Shown here one piece after another: positions 46,496 through 54,791 of a stretch of DNA of 64,000 nt. The position numbers were made by a program, and so were the translations under genes. How positions within the stretch are numbered: the stretch's first letter is position 1; each line of letters opens with the position of its first letter. This DNA is from Shewanella sp. KT0246 (GTDB taxonomy: Bacteria > Pseudomonadota > Gammaproteobacteria > Enterobacterales > Shewanellaceae). The stretch is from assembly GCF_019654955.1 (NCBI RefSeq), contig NZ_BPEV01000019.1, forward strand, positions 44,941 to 108,940, written 5' to 3'. The notes beneath the pieces were generated by a model that searched no databases, was not told where the DNA came from, and worked only from the letters and a program-made list of their open reading frames with translations.

Positions 46496-47071
46496 ATGAA
46501 CTTTAAACGCCAAGCTGGGTTCACCCTATTAGAAGTATTACTTGTGGCATTGCTGATGGGCTTAACTGCCGCAGCAGTCACAATGACTTCTGGTACATCG
46601 GGACCTGAGCAAGCGTTAACAAAGACGGCAAGAAAGTTCATTGCAACTACCGAATTGGTCATCGAAGAAACCATTCTTAGTGGTCAATTTTTAGGTATTG
46701 TCGTTGAAGAAGATGAGTACGAATTCGTCTACTACAAAGACGGTAAGTGGGAGCCACTAACTGGCGACCGACAACTTGCTCCGCAACAAATGGAACAAGA
46801 CGTCAGTTTGAGCTTATTGCTCGATGGCTTGCCGTTAGTTCAAGAAGATGAAGACGATGAATCATGGTTCGATGAGCCATTGATTGATGAGTCAAAAGAA
46901 GACAAGAAGAAAAACCCTGAACCACAAATACTTTTGTTCCCAAGTGGCGAAATGACGACATTCGAACTGAGCTTTTTAACCGATGACCAAAACGGTAAAG
47001 AAGTTGAAGTATTGGTGGTTGGTGATGCCATGGGCCGTCTAGCAATAGGAAGCTTCGATGAAGATCAGTAA
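46496..47071 (+). CDS. gspH: Type II secretion minor pseudopilin GspH
   Basis: A 191-residue prepilin with AG-FTLLEVLLVALLMG at the N-terminus. It carries an acidic insert (about residues 118-140, including EDEDDESWFDEP and DESKEDKKKNPEP) not typical of all GspH proteins, followed by the conserved LLFPSGEMTTFELSF. It overlaps gspI by 14 bases. Confidence 0.92.
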   Translation: MNFKRQAGFTLLEVLLVALLMGLTAAAVTMTSGTSGPEQALTKTARKFIATTELVIEETILSGQFLGIVVEEDEYEFVYYKDGKWEPLTGDRQLAPQQMEQDVSLSLLLDGLPLVQEDEDDESWFDEPLIDESKEDKKKNPEPQILLFPSGEMTTFELSFLTDDQNGKEVEVLVVGDAMGRLAIGSFDEDQ

Positions 47072-47426
47072 AGGCATGACCTTGCTTGAAGTCATCGTTG
47101 CATTAGCGGTGTTTTCAATAGCAGCCGTTGCAGTCACAAAAAGTATAGGCGACCAAATGGCTAATCTTCCTATATTGGAAGAGCGCACCTTAGCCCAGTG
47201 GGTTGCAAGTAATCAAATGGTTGAAGCGAGATTAATAGAGACATTCCCAGAACTTGGCACTAAAAATGGTCAGGTAGAGCTCGCGGGAAAAGATTGGTAT
47301 TGGCGTCAGGAAGTGGTTAAAACCACCGACGACAATTTTAGAATGATTAGAGTCTTAGTCAGCGATGAAGATCGGTTTAACCGAACTGTTGCCCAAGTGA
47401 GTAGTTATGTTCACAACGCAGGCTGA
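47058..47426 (+). CDS. gspI: Type II secretion minor pseudopilin GspI
   Basis: A 122-residue prepilin with KG-MTLLEVIVALAVFSIAA; the residue after the cleavage site is Met, common in GspI. ASNQMVEARL and GKDWYWRQEV are family features. It forms the pseudopilus tip with GspJ and GspK. It overlaps gspH and gspJ at both ends. Confidence 0.92.
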   Translation: MKISKGMTLLEVIVALAVFSIAAVAVTKSIGDQMANLPILEERTLAQWVASNQMVEARLIETFPELGTKNGQVELAGKDWYWRQEVVKTTDDNFRMIRVLVSDEDRFNRTVAQVSSYVHNAG

Positions 47427-48123
47427 CCTAAATCAACGTAAACAAGCAGGTTTTACCTTGCTTGAAATGCTTATTTCAATTGCAATTTTTGCCATGATAG
47501 GTCTGGCTGCTAATGCTGTGCTGTCAACGGTAATGAAAAATGATGAAGCCACTAAAGAGTTCTCTGTAAGGTTAAAAGCTTTGCAACAGGGATTTGGTGT
47601 AATTGAGCGAGACCTTGGTCAAATCGTAGCAAGAACCCAACGCGGACTTGATGGAGAGCGAACCAGTTCAGTATTTCAAACTGGTGATAATATGCTGGAT
47701 TCAGAAACCGAAGCATTGGTGTTTTTTCGCTTAGGTTGGCTTAATCCTGATGGAATGTTGCCCAGAGGCAGCCTACAGTCTGTGGCTTATATTGTTCAAG
47801 ATGGCCGATTAGAGCGTTGGTATTATCCTTATCCTGAACCAGTAGTCGGTGCTGAACCATTAAAAAGTTTAATTATTGAAGATGTGATTGATATTAAATA
47901 TTCCTTCTTTGTCGGTGATAAGTGGGAGCGTAAAGTGGATGCTTCTTCGTTACCACTAGGTATTGCGATGGAACTTGAGATTGAAGGCTTAGGGACTATT
48001 GAACGTCGTTTCTTATTACCAAAAGGCGGCAGTACTAACAGTAGCTCTGATGAAGACAATTCAGGTGGAAGTGGTGACAGCGGTAATACCGACGAAACAG
48101 ATGAAGCTAAAGAAGATGGGTAA
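47407..48123 (+). CDS. gspJ: Type II secretion minor pseudopilin GspJ
   Basis: A 238-residue prepilin with AG-FTLLEMLISIAIFAMIG. It includes IERDLGQIVART and FFRLGWLNPDGMLPRG, both expected for GspJ. The C-terminal 30 residues are a Ser/Gly/Asp/Glu-rich low-complexity tail. Its start is 20 bases inside gspI. Confidence 0.92.
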   Translation: MFTTQADLNQRKQAGFTLLEMLISIAIFAMIGLAANAVLSTVMKNDEATKEFSVRLKALQQGFGVIERDLGQIVARTQRGLDGERTSSVFQTGDNMLDSETEALVFFRLGWLNPDGMLPRGSLQSVAYIVQDGRLERWYYPYPEPVVGAEPLKSLIIEDVIDIKYSFFVGDKWERKVDASSLPLGIAMELEIEGLGTIERRFLLPKGGSTNSSSDEDNSGGSGDSGNTDETDEAKEDG

Positions 48124-48129
48124 TCACAA

Positions 48130-49134
48130 ATGATGAAACATCAATTACCCGGGATTCGCAAGCAGCGCGGGGTGGCGTTGTTAGTGGTATTGCTTATTGT
48201 TGCTTTGGTCGTGATCATCGCGACTAATATTACTAGCCGTAATCAACTGTCGATGCGTCGAACATTGAACTTAGCCCAATATGATCAAGCTTATTGGTAT
48301 GCGATGTCGGCAGAAGAGTTGTCGAAAAAGACCTTAAAACAAGATATGGAAGATAGCGACGGTACGGTGCATCTTCAACAATACTGGGCTCTTGCCGATG
48401 TTATTTTCCCTGCCGAGTATGGTGAAATCGGCGGTGAAATTATGGATATGCGTTCTTGTTTTAACATTAACGCTTTATCGGTGACATCATCAGAAGTAGA
48501 AAATGGGCAGCCCAAGTTAACGCTTGCCGCGAGCCAATATAAAGCTTTGCTAGTCGCTTTAGGTATGGATGATTTTGGCGCAGAAAGACTGACCCATACC
48601 TTAATTGACTATCTTGATGACGATACAACATCAATGCCTTATGGCGCCGAAGATGCTGAGTACGAATCACGCAATGTGCCGTATCGTACAGCCAATACAT
48701 TGATGAATCATCGCAGTGAACTCAGAGCGGTGATGGGATACAACCAGCAAGTGTACATGACATTATTACCGTATATTTGTGCAATCCCTGGTGATAATCA
48801 GCAAGTGCTCAATGTGAATACCATTGAGGTTGAACAAGCTGCATTATTAGTTGGCATGTTAGACAATAAAATCAGCCAAAGTGATGCTGAAAGTTTAATT
48901 AACCAAAGGCCTGCAGATGGTTTCGAAACCGCTGCTGAGTTTTGGGAAAATAATACCCTTGCTAGCATAGCGACTGAAAGCAATATGAAATCGAGCATAG
49001 TCGTCGACAGTAATTTCTTTTTACTGAAAGCTGGAGCTAGAGTCGATAACGCAACCTTTAGAATGGACAGCGTATTACAGCGAAGCGGTACCAATTTCGA
49101 AGTACTGACTCGTCAATATGGCGGGCAACAATAA
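48130..49134 (+). CDS. gspK: Type II secretion minor pseudopilin GspK
   Basis: A 334-residue tip pseudopilin, the largest of the set. The N-terminus KQRG-VALLVVLLIVALVVIIA lacks Glu at +5, as is normal for GspK. FNINAL, LIDYLDDD and a C-terminal part with helix-hairpin-like NVNTIEVEQAALL follow. Two ATG codons (48130, 48133) are possible starts. Confidence 0.92.
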   Translation: MMKHQLPGIRKQRGVALLVVLLIVALVVIIATNITSRNQLSMRRTLNLAQYDQAYWYAMSAEELSKKTLKQDMEDSDGTVHLQQYWALADVIFPAEYGEIGGEIMDMRSCFNINALSVTSSEVENGQPKLTLAASQYKALLVALGMDDFGAERLTHTLIDYLDDDTTSMPYGAEDAEYESRNVPYRTANTLMNHRSELRAVMGYNQQVYMTLLPYICAIPGDNQQVLNVNTIEVEQAALLVGMLDNKISQSDAESLINQRPADGFETAAEFWENNTLASIATESNMKSSIVVDSNFFLLKAGARVDNATFRMDSVLQRSGTNFEVLTRQYGGQQ

Positions 49135-49197
49135 TGAATAAGCGAAACAACCCGCTGCAATTAGCAATACAGCTGTTGCAGCTTGTGGAGAATAACA

Positions 49198-50400
49198 GTG
49201 TCTGAACGGCTTTTTATCCGATTAGGAAAAACATCAGAAAGCCCTTGTTCTTGGCTAGTGTGGTCAGAACAGGAGCAAGAAATTATTGCCTCAGGTGAGT
49301 TAAGTGATGCTGCAAGCTTAACCAGTTTAACTGAGCGTGCCGGCAACCGTCCGGTTGATGTTTTAGTTCCTGCATCTAGTATGACATTGACGCAAATTGA
49401 ATTGCCTGAAAAGAATCAGCGCCAAGCATTAAAGGCTTTGCCATTTATGCTGGAAGAAACTATCGCATCTAATGTTGAAGATATGCATTTTGTCGTTGGC
49501 CCAAGAGAGGGAGAGCATCTTAATGTTGTTGCTGTAGCTCATGAGCAAATGCAAGATTGGATGTCATGGTTGATGGATGCTGGCATTAAGGTCAAACGTA
49601 TTGTGCCAGACTGCTTAGCCTTGCCATTAGAGCAGTGCCGTTGGGCTGCCCTCGATATGGGTGATGAACTACTGCTAAGAACTGGCGAAGGAAGTGGCGT
49701 TAGCTTACCAAAAACATGGTTAGACTTTGCGTTGCCGCAATTGATGCCTGAAAAGCAACAAGATGAAGCGCCTTTAAATATTGCAGCCTACAGTGAAGAC
49801 TTAGTCTTTATGGATGCTGAAGTCGAGCCTAAACCACTCGATTTACCTATGATGGTTTTAGCTAAAGGTATCTTACAAGCGCCAATTAACTTATTAAGTG
49901 GTGTGTATTTACCTAAGCGGGAATACAGTAAGCATTTAATGCTTTGGAAAAATGTCGCGATTATTGCTGCTGTCGCGATTGTGCTTTCTTTGGTTAATAA
50001 AGGGCTGACTATACATCAATTGGAAAATCAGACTGCTGAAGTTAAACAACAAAGTGAAGCTATCTTTAAGCGGGTTATTCCTAGCGTGAATCGTATCGTC
50101 AATATTCGAAGTCAAATGGACTCGCAACTGCGGAGTATGCAAGGTCAAGGCGGTGGAGCTGCATTTTTTGAAATGCTAGATGGCTTACGCGGTTCATTTG
50201 AACAAGTCCCAGATTTAAAACCTAACTCTTTGCGTTTTGATGCCAACCGTAACGAACTTCGTATGCAGGTGACTGCTAAGACTTATGATCAAGTCGATAA
50301 GTTTAAAGAGTTAGTTGAAGCACGTTATGACTTAGACATGGGTGCGATTAATAGCGGTGAAGATGAAGTGAACACTACCCTGACATTGAGAGGCAAATAA
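49198..50400 (+). CDS. gspL: Type II secretion protein GspL
   Basis: A 400-residue bitopic protein. The cytoplasmic actin-like domain (about 1-235) binds GspE, one TM lies near 250-268 (MLWKNVAIIAAVAIVLSLV), and the C-terminal ferredoxin-like domain is periplasmic. I chose GTG 49198 with GGAG 7 bases before (SERLFIRLGK fits the family start). The gap from gspK is 63 bases and holds no gene. Confidence 0.92.
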   Translation: MSERLFIRLGKTSESPCSWLVWSEQEQEIIASGELSDAASLTSLTERAGNRPVDVLVPASSMTLTQIELPEKNQRQALKALPFMLEETIASNVEDMHFVVGPREGEHLNVVAVAHEQMQDWMSWLMDAGIKVKRIVPDCLALPLEQCRWAALDMGDELLLRTGEGSGVSLPKTWLDFALPQLMPEKQQDEAPLNIAAYSEDLVFMDAEVEPKPLDLPMMVLAKGILQAPINLLSGVYLPKREYSKHLMLWKNVAIIAAVAIVLSLVNKGLTIHQLENQTAEVKQQSEAIFKRVIPSVNRIVNIRSQMDSQLRSMQGQGGGAAFFEMLDGLRGSFEQVPDLKPNSLRFDANRNELRMQVTAKTYDQVDKFKELVEARYDLDMGAINSGEDEVNTTLTLRGK

Positions 50401-50401
50401 G

Positions 50402-50878
50402 ATGGAAAATTTGCAGACCTGGTGGAAAGGCTTAGCCCTACGTGAGCAACAATTGGTTGCCAGTTGTGGTGTGTTTGTGATTATCGGTATTTTATATTGG
50501 GGCATTTGGAGTCCAATTTCTCAAGCCGCTGAAGATGCTGAGATGAGACACCAATCAGAATTACAAACGCTAAACTATGTAAAGCAAACGGCGAATAAAA
50601 TTGCAGGTTTGAAACAGTCAGGCTCAAGACCTACATCGAGTGGTAGTTTGAGTTCTGTTGTGAATCAGTTAGCGGGTCAATATAAGTTAGAAATTACTCG
50701 TATGCAGCCACAAGGAGATAAAATTCAATTGTGGATGGATGATGTACCGTTTGACAGTTTATTAAATTATTTACACGAACTTGTAGAAGAGAAAGGCTTA
50801 ACACTGGAAAGTGTCGATTTATCTGAGTCGGATATCGCAGGTTTCGTCAAAGTACGTCGTATTCAACTGTCTAAGTAA
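50402..50878 (+). CDS. gspM: Type II secretion protein GspM
   Basis: A 158-residue inner-membrane protein with a short cytoplasmic N-terminus (WWKGLALREQQLV), one TM (about 20-38) and a periplasmic ferredoxin-like domain ending VRRIQLSK. It pairs with GspL. It starts one base after the gspL stop. Confidence 0.92.
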   Translation: MENLQTWWKGLALREQQLVASCGVFVIIGILYWGIWSPISQAAEDAEMRHQSELQTLNYVKQTANKIAGLKQSGSRPTSSGSLSSVVNQLAGQYKLEITRMQPQGDKIQLWMDDVPFDSLLNYLHELVEEKGLTLESVDLSESDIAGFVKVRRIQLSK

Positions 50879-50890
50879 GCAGGTATTGTA

Positions 50891-51652
50891 GTGAGTTTGA
50901 TTAAGAAAATTATCATTGGCGTATTTATCTACCTTATTTTCATGGTGGTTTATATTCCTGCAAATTGGGTAGTGGGCATTGCGCCATTACCAAATAACAT
51001 CAAAATAAGTGGTGTTACGGGGACTTTGTGGCAAGGCAGTGCGGATCTTGTATCTATTGATCGCCGCCTGATTGAGCAAGTTAAATGGGATTTAAACCCG
51101 TGGGCGTTACTCATCGGTACCGCTAATGTCGATTTGCAAATAGGTAGCCGCGCGACTGCAGTTAGTGGCCAAGGTGATATTAGTTGGTCACTGTCAGGTA
51201 TTTCGGCAGACAATTTACGTTTTGAAGCGCCTAATCAATTTTTATTAGGTAATGCTCGCTTACCATTCAGAACGAAAGTCGGTGGTGATGTGAGTTTGAT
51301 AGTTGAGCGTCTTGAGCAAGGTGAACCTTGGTGTGAGCAACTCTCTGGCAAACTATTTTTAAATAGTATTGATGTAAAAAATCAGTTTGGTGAATATCCA
51401 CTTGGCGATATTGCTTTAGGGCTAAGTTGTATTGATGGCATGGTGCAATTGAATACCGATGACTCAATGAACACGATGGGCATTGAAGGCACGGCATCTC
51501 TTGGCGAGAATAATCGTTTTTCAGTTAGTGCTAAAATTAAGCCAACACCAGAACAACCAGAAGATTTGACTCAAGCATTATCATTTTTGGGTAAACAAGA
51601 TAGCCAAGGCTATTACCCAATTAATTATAATGGGGTGATCCCAGGGTTATAA
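50891..51652 (+). CDS. gspN: Type II secretion protein GspN
   Basis: A 253-residue protein with one N-terminal membrane segment (IIIGVFIYLIFMVVYIPA) and a beta-rich periplasmic part; GVTGTLWQGSADLV is the family signature. GspN is dispensable in some T2SS. The start is GTG 50891. It is the last gene of the operon, ahead of a strong terminator. Confidence 0.9.
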   Translation: MSLIKKIIIGVFIYLIFMVVYIPANWVVGIAPLPNNIKISGVTGTLWQGSADLVSIDRRLIEQVKWDLNPWALLIGTANVDLQIGSRATAVSGQGDISWSLSGISADNLRFEAPNQFLLGNARLPFRTKVGGDVSLIVERLEQGEPWCEQLSGKLFLNSIDVKNQFGEYPLGDIALGLSCIDGMVQLNTDDSMNTMGIEGTASLGENNRFSVSAKIKPTPEQPEDLTQALSFLGKQDSQGYYPINYNGVIPGL

Positions 51653-51680
51653 CTGAATCAGCTTAAGTTGTAATTTAATG

Positions 51681-51711
51681 AAAAGGGCATGTTGATAACA
51701 TGCCCTTTTTT
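51681..51711. terminator. Terminator of gsp operon
   Basis: AAAAGGGCATGTT and AACATGCCCTTTTTT around a small loop. With A and T runs on both sides it may also serve the convergent yrfG. Confidence 0.93.
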
Positions 51712-51747
51712 GATCTTAAGCGTTGAAAGTATGTCTTAGCTTCGGGG

Positions 51748-52413
51748 TTAACCACCCAATAAATCCTGATGTAGCATTTGATAATCGTGAATGGCTGGGA
51801 AGTCAAAAAAGTCCTTATGGGGCTTTCGGCTATCGGGGTTTGAAATACCCAACTGAAAACCAATCCCTGCCTTTTTTGAAGCCTCAAGAATATGCTCATT
51901 ATCATCAACAAATAAGCAGCGGCTTGGATCTAAATTAAATTGTTTAATCGCCTGCTGCCAAAATAACGGGTGTTCTTTAGGGTAACCTGTTTCATGACTT
52001 GAGAAGGTGGCATCTAAGCCATGACCTAAATCGGTATGGGCGAGTTTTAACTCCAGGCTTTTAGGATGTGCGTTGGTCAATAAGATCCGCTGTTTACCTG
52101 CACGATGAAGTGCCTGTAAAAAAGGCATACTGTCTTGACGCATTTGAATCCGCTCAACAAGGGAGTAGTGCAGGGTTAAAATGTCTAATCCAAGTTGCTG
52201 TTGCCAATAGTCAATGCAATACCAATCTAGCGTCCCTTCCACTTTATGGTATGACTGCTCGACTAGTTGCTGTGCTTCAGCCACTGAAATCTGTCTTTGT
52301 TGACTAAGTTGCTGTGGCACTAAAGTTAACCAAAAATGGTTATCGAAGTGCAAATCAAGCAAAGTGCCATCCATATCGAGTAAAACCGTGTCTATCTTAT
52401 GCCAAGGAAACAT
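51748..52413 (-). CDS. yrfG: HAD-family GMP/IMP nucleotidase
   Basis: A 221-residue HAD hydrolase. Motif I is LLDMDGTLLDL (Asp13 nucleophile, Asp15 acid/base), motif II the Thr in ILLTNAHPKS, and motif IV CLFVDDNEHIL. E. coli YrfG dephosphorylates purine monophosphates. It is divergent from nudE, the same neighbour as in E. coli, but hslR is separated from it here by the gsp operon. Confidence 0.9.
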   Translation of the reverse strand: MFPWHKIDTVLLDMDGTLLDLHFDNHFWLTLVPQQLSQQRQISVAEAQQLVEQSYHKVEGTLDWYCIDYWQQQLGLDILTLHYSLVERIQMRQDSMPFLQALHRAGKQRILLTNAHPKSLELKLAHTDLGHGLDATFSSHETGYPKEHPLFWQQAIKQFNLDPSRCLFVDDNEHILEASKKAGIGFQLGISNPDSRKPHKDFFDFPAIHDYQMLHQDLLGG

Positions 52414-52492
52414 GAAAATTCCAGTTGTAGAATATAGCTAGGGTAGTAAGATTGTAACTTGTCTAACGAAATTCGTCATATATGAGGTCTTA

Positions 52493-53041
52493 ATGACAAC
52501 TCGGCACAAAAAGCCTGAAATATTACATCGTGAGATTGTTGCGAAAAGTCGCTTGTTTCAAGTTGAACAACTTCACCTTAAGTTTTCAAATGGTGTTGAA
52601 CGTCAATACGAACGAATGAGTGGTGCCAGTCGTGGTGCGGTAATGATTGTTCCGGTGCATAAAGGCAAGTTGTTGTTAGCCAAAGAGTATGCGGCAGGCA
52701 CAGATAATTACGAACTGGGTTTTCCTAAAGGCTTAATTGACCCTGGGGAAGAAGCCATTGAAGCGGCTAATCGTGAACTTCAAGAAGAAATCGGTTTTGC
52801 CAGTAATAAGCTGACTTTATTAAAAGAGCTGAGTCTAGCCCCGGGTTATTTTGCCAGTAAAATGCAGATCTTCATCGCAGAAGATTTGTATGAAAGCACG
52901 CTTGAAGGCGATGAACCTGAGCCAATAGAAGTTATCCCTTATCCGTTAGAACAATGGCAAACTTTACTCGATAATGATGATTTTTCGGAGTCGAGAAGTG
53001 TTAGTGCATTATTTCTTGCACAGCAGTTTTTAGCAAAATAG
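52493..53041 (+). CDS. nudE: ADP compounds hydrolase NudE
   Basis: A 182-residue Nudix hydrolase acting on ADP-ribose, NADH and Ap3A in E. coli. The Nudix box GLIDPGEEAIEAANRELQEE runs from residue 80 to 102 with all invariant Glu residues. Its start ATG 52493 follows TGAGGT. It is divergent from yrfG and followed by cysQ, as in relatives. Confidence 0.93.
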   Translation: MTTRHKKPEILHREIVAKSRLFQVEQLHLKFSNGVERQYERMSGASRGAVMIVPVHKGKLLLAKEYAAGTDNYELGFPKGLIDPGEEAIEAANRELQEEIGFASNKLTLLKELSLAPGYFASKMQIFIAEDLYESTLEGDEPEPIEVIPYPLEQWQTLLDNDDFSESRSVSALFLAQQFLAK

Positions 53042-53152
53042 TCGTTATAAATTAAAATAAAAACAAAATATTAGCCTAAGTTAACTACAAAAAAGCCTTA
53101 ATTTGGTCTAACTTGACAGTATTCAGCGTATTATTTGGCGATTGGAGTCGTT

Positions 53153-53962
53153 ATGAAGCCAGAAGAAGTTATTGAACAAGTCATCACAATTGCCATTGAG
53201 GCAGGTCAAAAAATTCGTGACATTTATGTCAAAGGCGATTTTGATCGAGAAATTAAATCAGATAATACGCCGGTGACTTCTGCAGATCTGGCTGCCAATG
53301 AGATCATTTGTGCAGGCCTTGCTGCATTGACCCCTGATATTCCAATTCTGAGTGAAGAAGCTGCTGATATCCCTTTTTCTGAGCGTGCCGAATGGCAACG
53401 ATATTGGCTAGTAGATCCGCTAGATGGCACTGGTGAATTTATTGCCGGTAGTGGTGACTTCTCTGTCATTATTGCATTGGTTGAACACAACCGACCTTTA
53501 ATGGGGGTGGTATATGTGCCAATGACTAAAGTGTGTTACTACGCCATAGCAGGTTTAGGTGCATATAAGCGTGACAGTAAAAATGAAGTGCGTATTACCA
53601 GTAGACAGATTGAGAATATTGAAGAGTCCGGCTTGAAGTTGGCGGTAAGTCGTCGACAAGATCCTCAATCGGTACTGAAATTATTAAGTCATCCTAAGAG
53701 CTGTGAGTTAGTTGTTTTAGGTGGCGCGGCTTTGAAAAGCTGTTTAGTGGCAGAAGGAAGAGCTGATTGTTATGTTCGCCTTGGGCCGACAGGAGAATGG
53801 GATACTGGTGCTGCACAGATTATTTTAGAAGAAGCTGGAGGCTCACTGATGGATATTAACCTGCAGCCAATGAGCTATAACGAGCGAGAAACATTAGAAA
53901 ACCCTAACTTTATTGTTGTAGGTAGTCCAAGTTTAGCCTGGGATGACATTCTTACTAATTAA
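53153..53962 (+). CDS. cysQ: 3'(2'),5'-bisphosphate nucleotidase
   Basis: A 269-residue lithium-sensitive phosphatase that removes PAP formed in sulfate assimilation. Metal-binding motifs are SEEAADIPFSERAEW, WLVDPLDGTGEFI and EWDTGAAQIILEEAGG. ATG 53153 follows TTGGAG by 5 bases; ATG 53135 would add six residues. It has its own terminator. Confidence 0.93.
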   Translation: MKPEEVIEQVITIAIEAGQKIRDIYVKGDFDREIKSDNTPVTSADLAANEIICAGLAALTPDIPILSEEAADIPFSERAEWQRYWLVDPLDGTGEFIAGSGDFSVIIALVEHNRPLMGVVYVPMTKVCYYAIAGLGAYKRDSKNEVRITSRQIENIEESGLKLAVSRRQDPQSVLKLLSHPKSCELVVLGGAALKSCLVAEGRADCYVRLGPTGEWDTGAAQIILEEAGGSLMDINLQPMSYNERETLENPNFIVVGSPSLAWDDILTN

Positions 53963-53992
53963 TTGATTAGCTGATTAATTCGCTAATAACAC

Positions 53993-54017
53993 TAAGCCCT
54001 CTGTTGAGGGCTTTTTT
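53993..54017 (+). terminator. Terminator of cysQ
   Basis: AAGCCCTC-TGTT-GAGGGCTT followed by a T run, 30 bases after the cysQ stop. Confidence 0.9.
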
Positions 54018-54134
54018 GTATCTCCATTTTGGATATATTGAGTTACTGACGAAAAATAAACTTATTGTGAACATTGTTTTTTATTTTGTTTGTTGTTAGG
54101 TTAGACACACTTAAACATGCAATAGGGCAATCTG

Positions 54135-54791
54135 ATGGCAAGAAGGAAAGAGCATACCCATGGTGAGATTCATGGTATGGCCATTAAATCAGTAATGGAA
54201 TACTTACAAACCGCCAAGCTTGAAAGCTTAAGCCTTCGTAAGGTCGCGGCACAAATAGGTTATGCACCTAGCACCTTGATAAATATTTTTGGTAGCTATC
54301 AACAATTGTTGTTATCAGTATCAGAACAAGTACTGACGAATTTATATCACTATTTATCTGCTTCGGTGAATAATAGTCATTCAGCTAGTGAACTCACAAT
54401 TAGCTCAATCGACAACGTTCAGCCTCAAAAGTTAATTGAGCTGATGGCGCATCAGTACTTTCAGTTTGCTCATGAGCATCCTGCATGTTTTAAACTTGTT
54501 TTTGAACTGTCTGCGCCTGAAGGAATAGAACTGTCATCAAATCATCAGCTTGCTATTGATAGGCTATTTAATTTAATTGCTGAGCAGTTAAAGCTGCTTT
54601 TTGTTTCAGCCAATCAAGCGGATATTATTTTGATGAGTAGAGTGTTGTGGGGCGGGATCCACGGTTTAACCTGTCTTGCTATAGATGGAAAATTATTTAC
54701 TGAACAAGCAGCGTTACCCGCCATGCTCAGTAGTCATGTTCATGGATATTTATTAGGCATGGCACAAGAAAAGGATTCTTCATGTTGTTAA
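54135..54791 (+). CDS. TetR-family regulator
   Basis: A 218-residue repressor-type protein. The N-terminal helix-turn-helix is SLSLRKVAAQIGYAPSTLINIFGSYQQLL; the C-terminal ligand domain includes RVLWGGIHGLTCLA, as in TetR_C WHG-type domains. It overlaps the following transporter-acyltransferase gene by 10 bases, so the two are translationally coupled and the regulator probably controls that gene in response to a lipid-like ligand (inference). No clear palindrome was seen in its upstream region. Confidence 0.88.
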   Translation: MARRKEHTHGEIHGMAIKSVMEYLQTAKLESLSLRKVAAQIGYAPSTLINIFGSYQQLLLSVSEQVLTNLYHYLSASVNNSHSASELTISSIDNVQPQKLIELMAHQYFQFAHEHPACFKLVFELSAPEGIELSSNHQLAIDRLFNLIAEQLKLLFVSANQADIILMSRVLWGGIHGLTCLAIDGKLFTEQAALPAMLSSHVHGYLLGMAQEKDSSCC

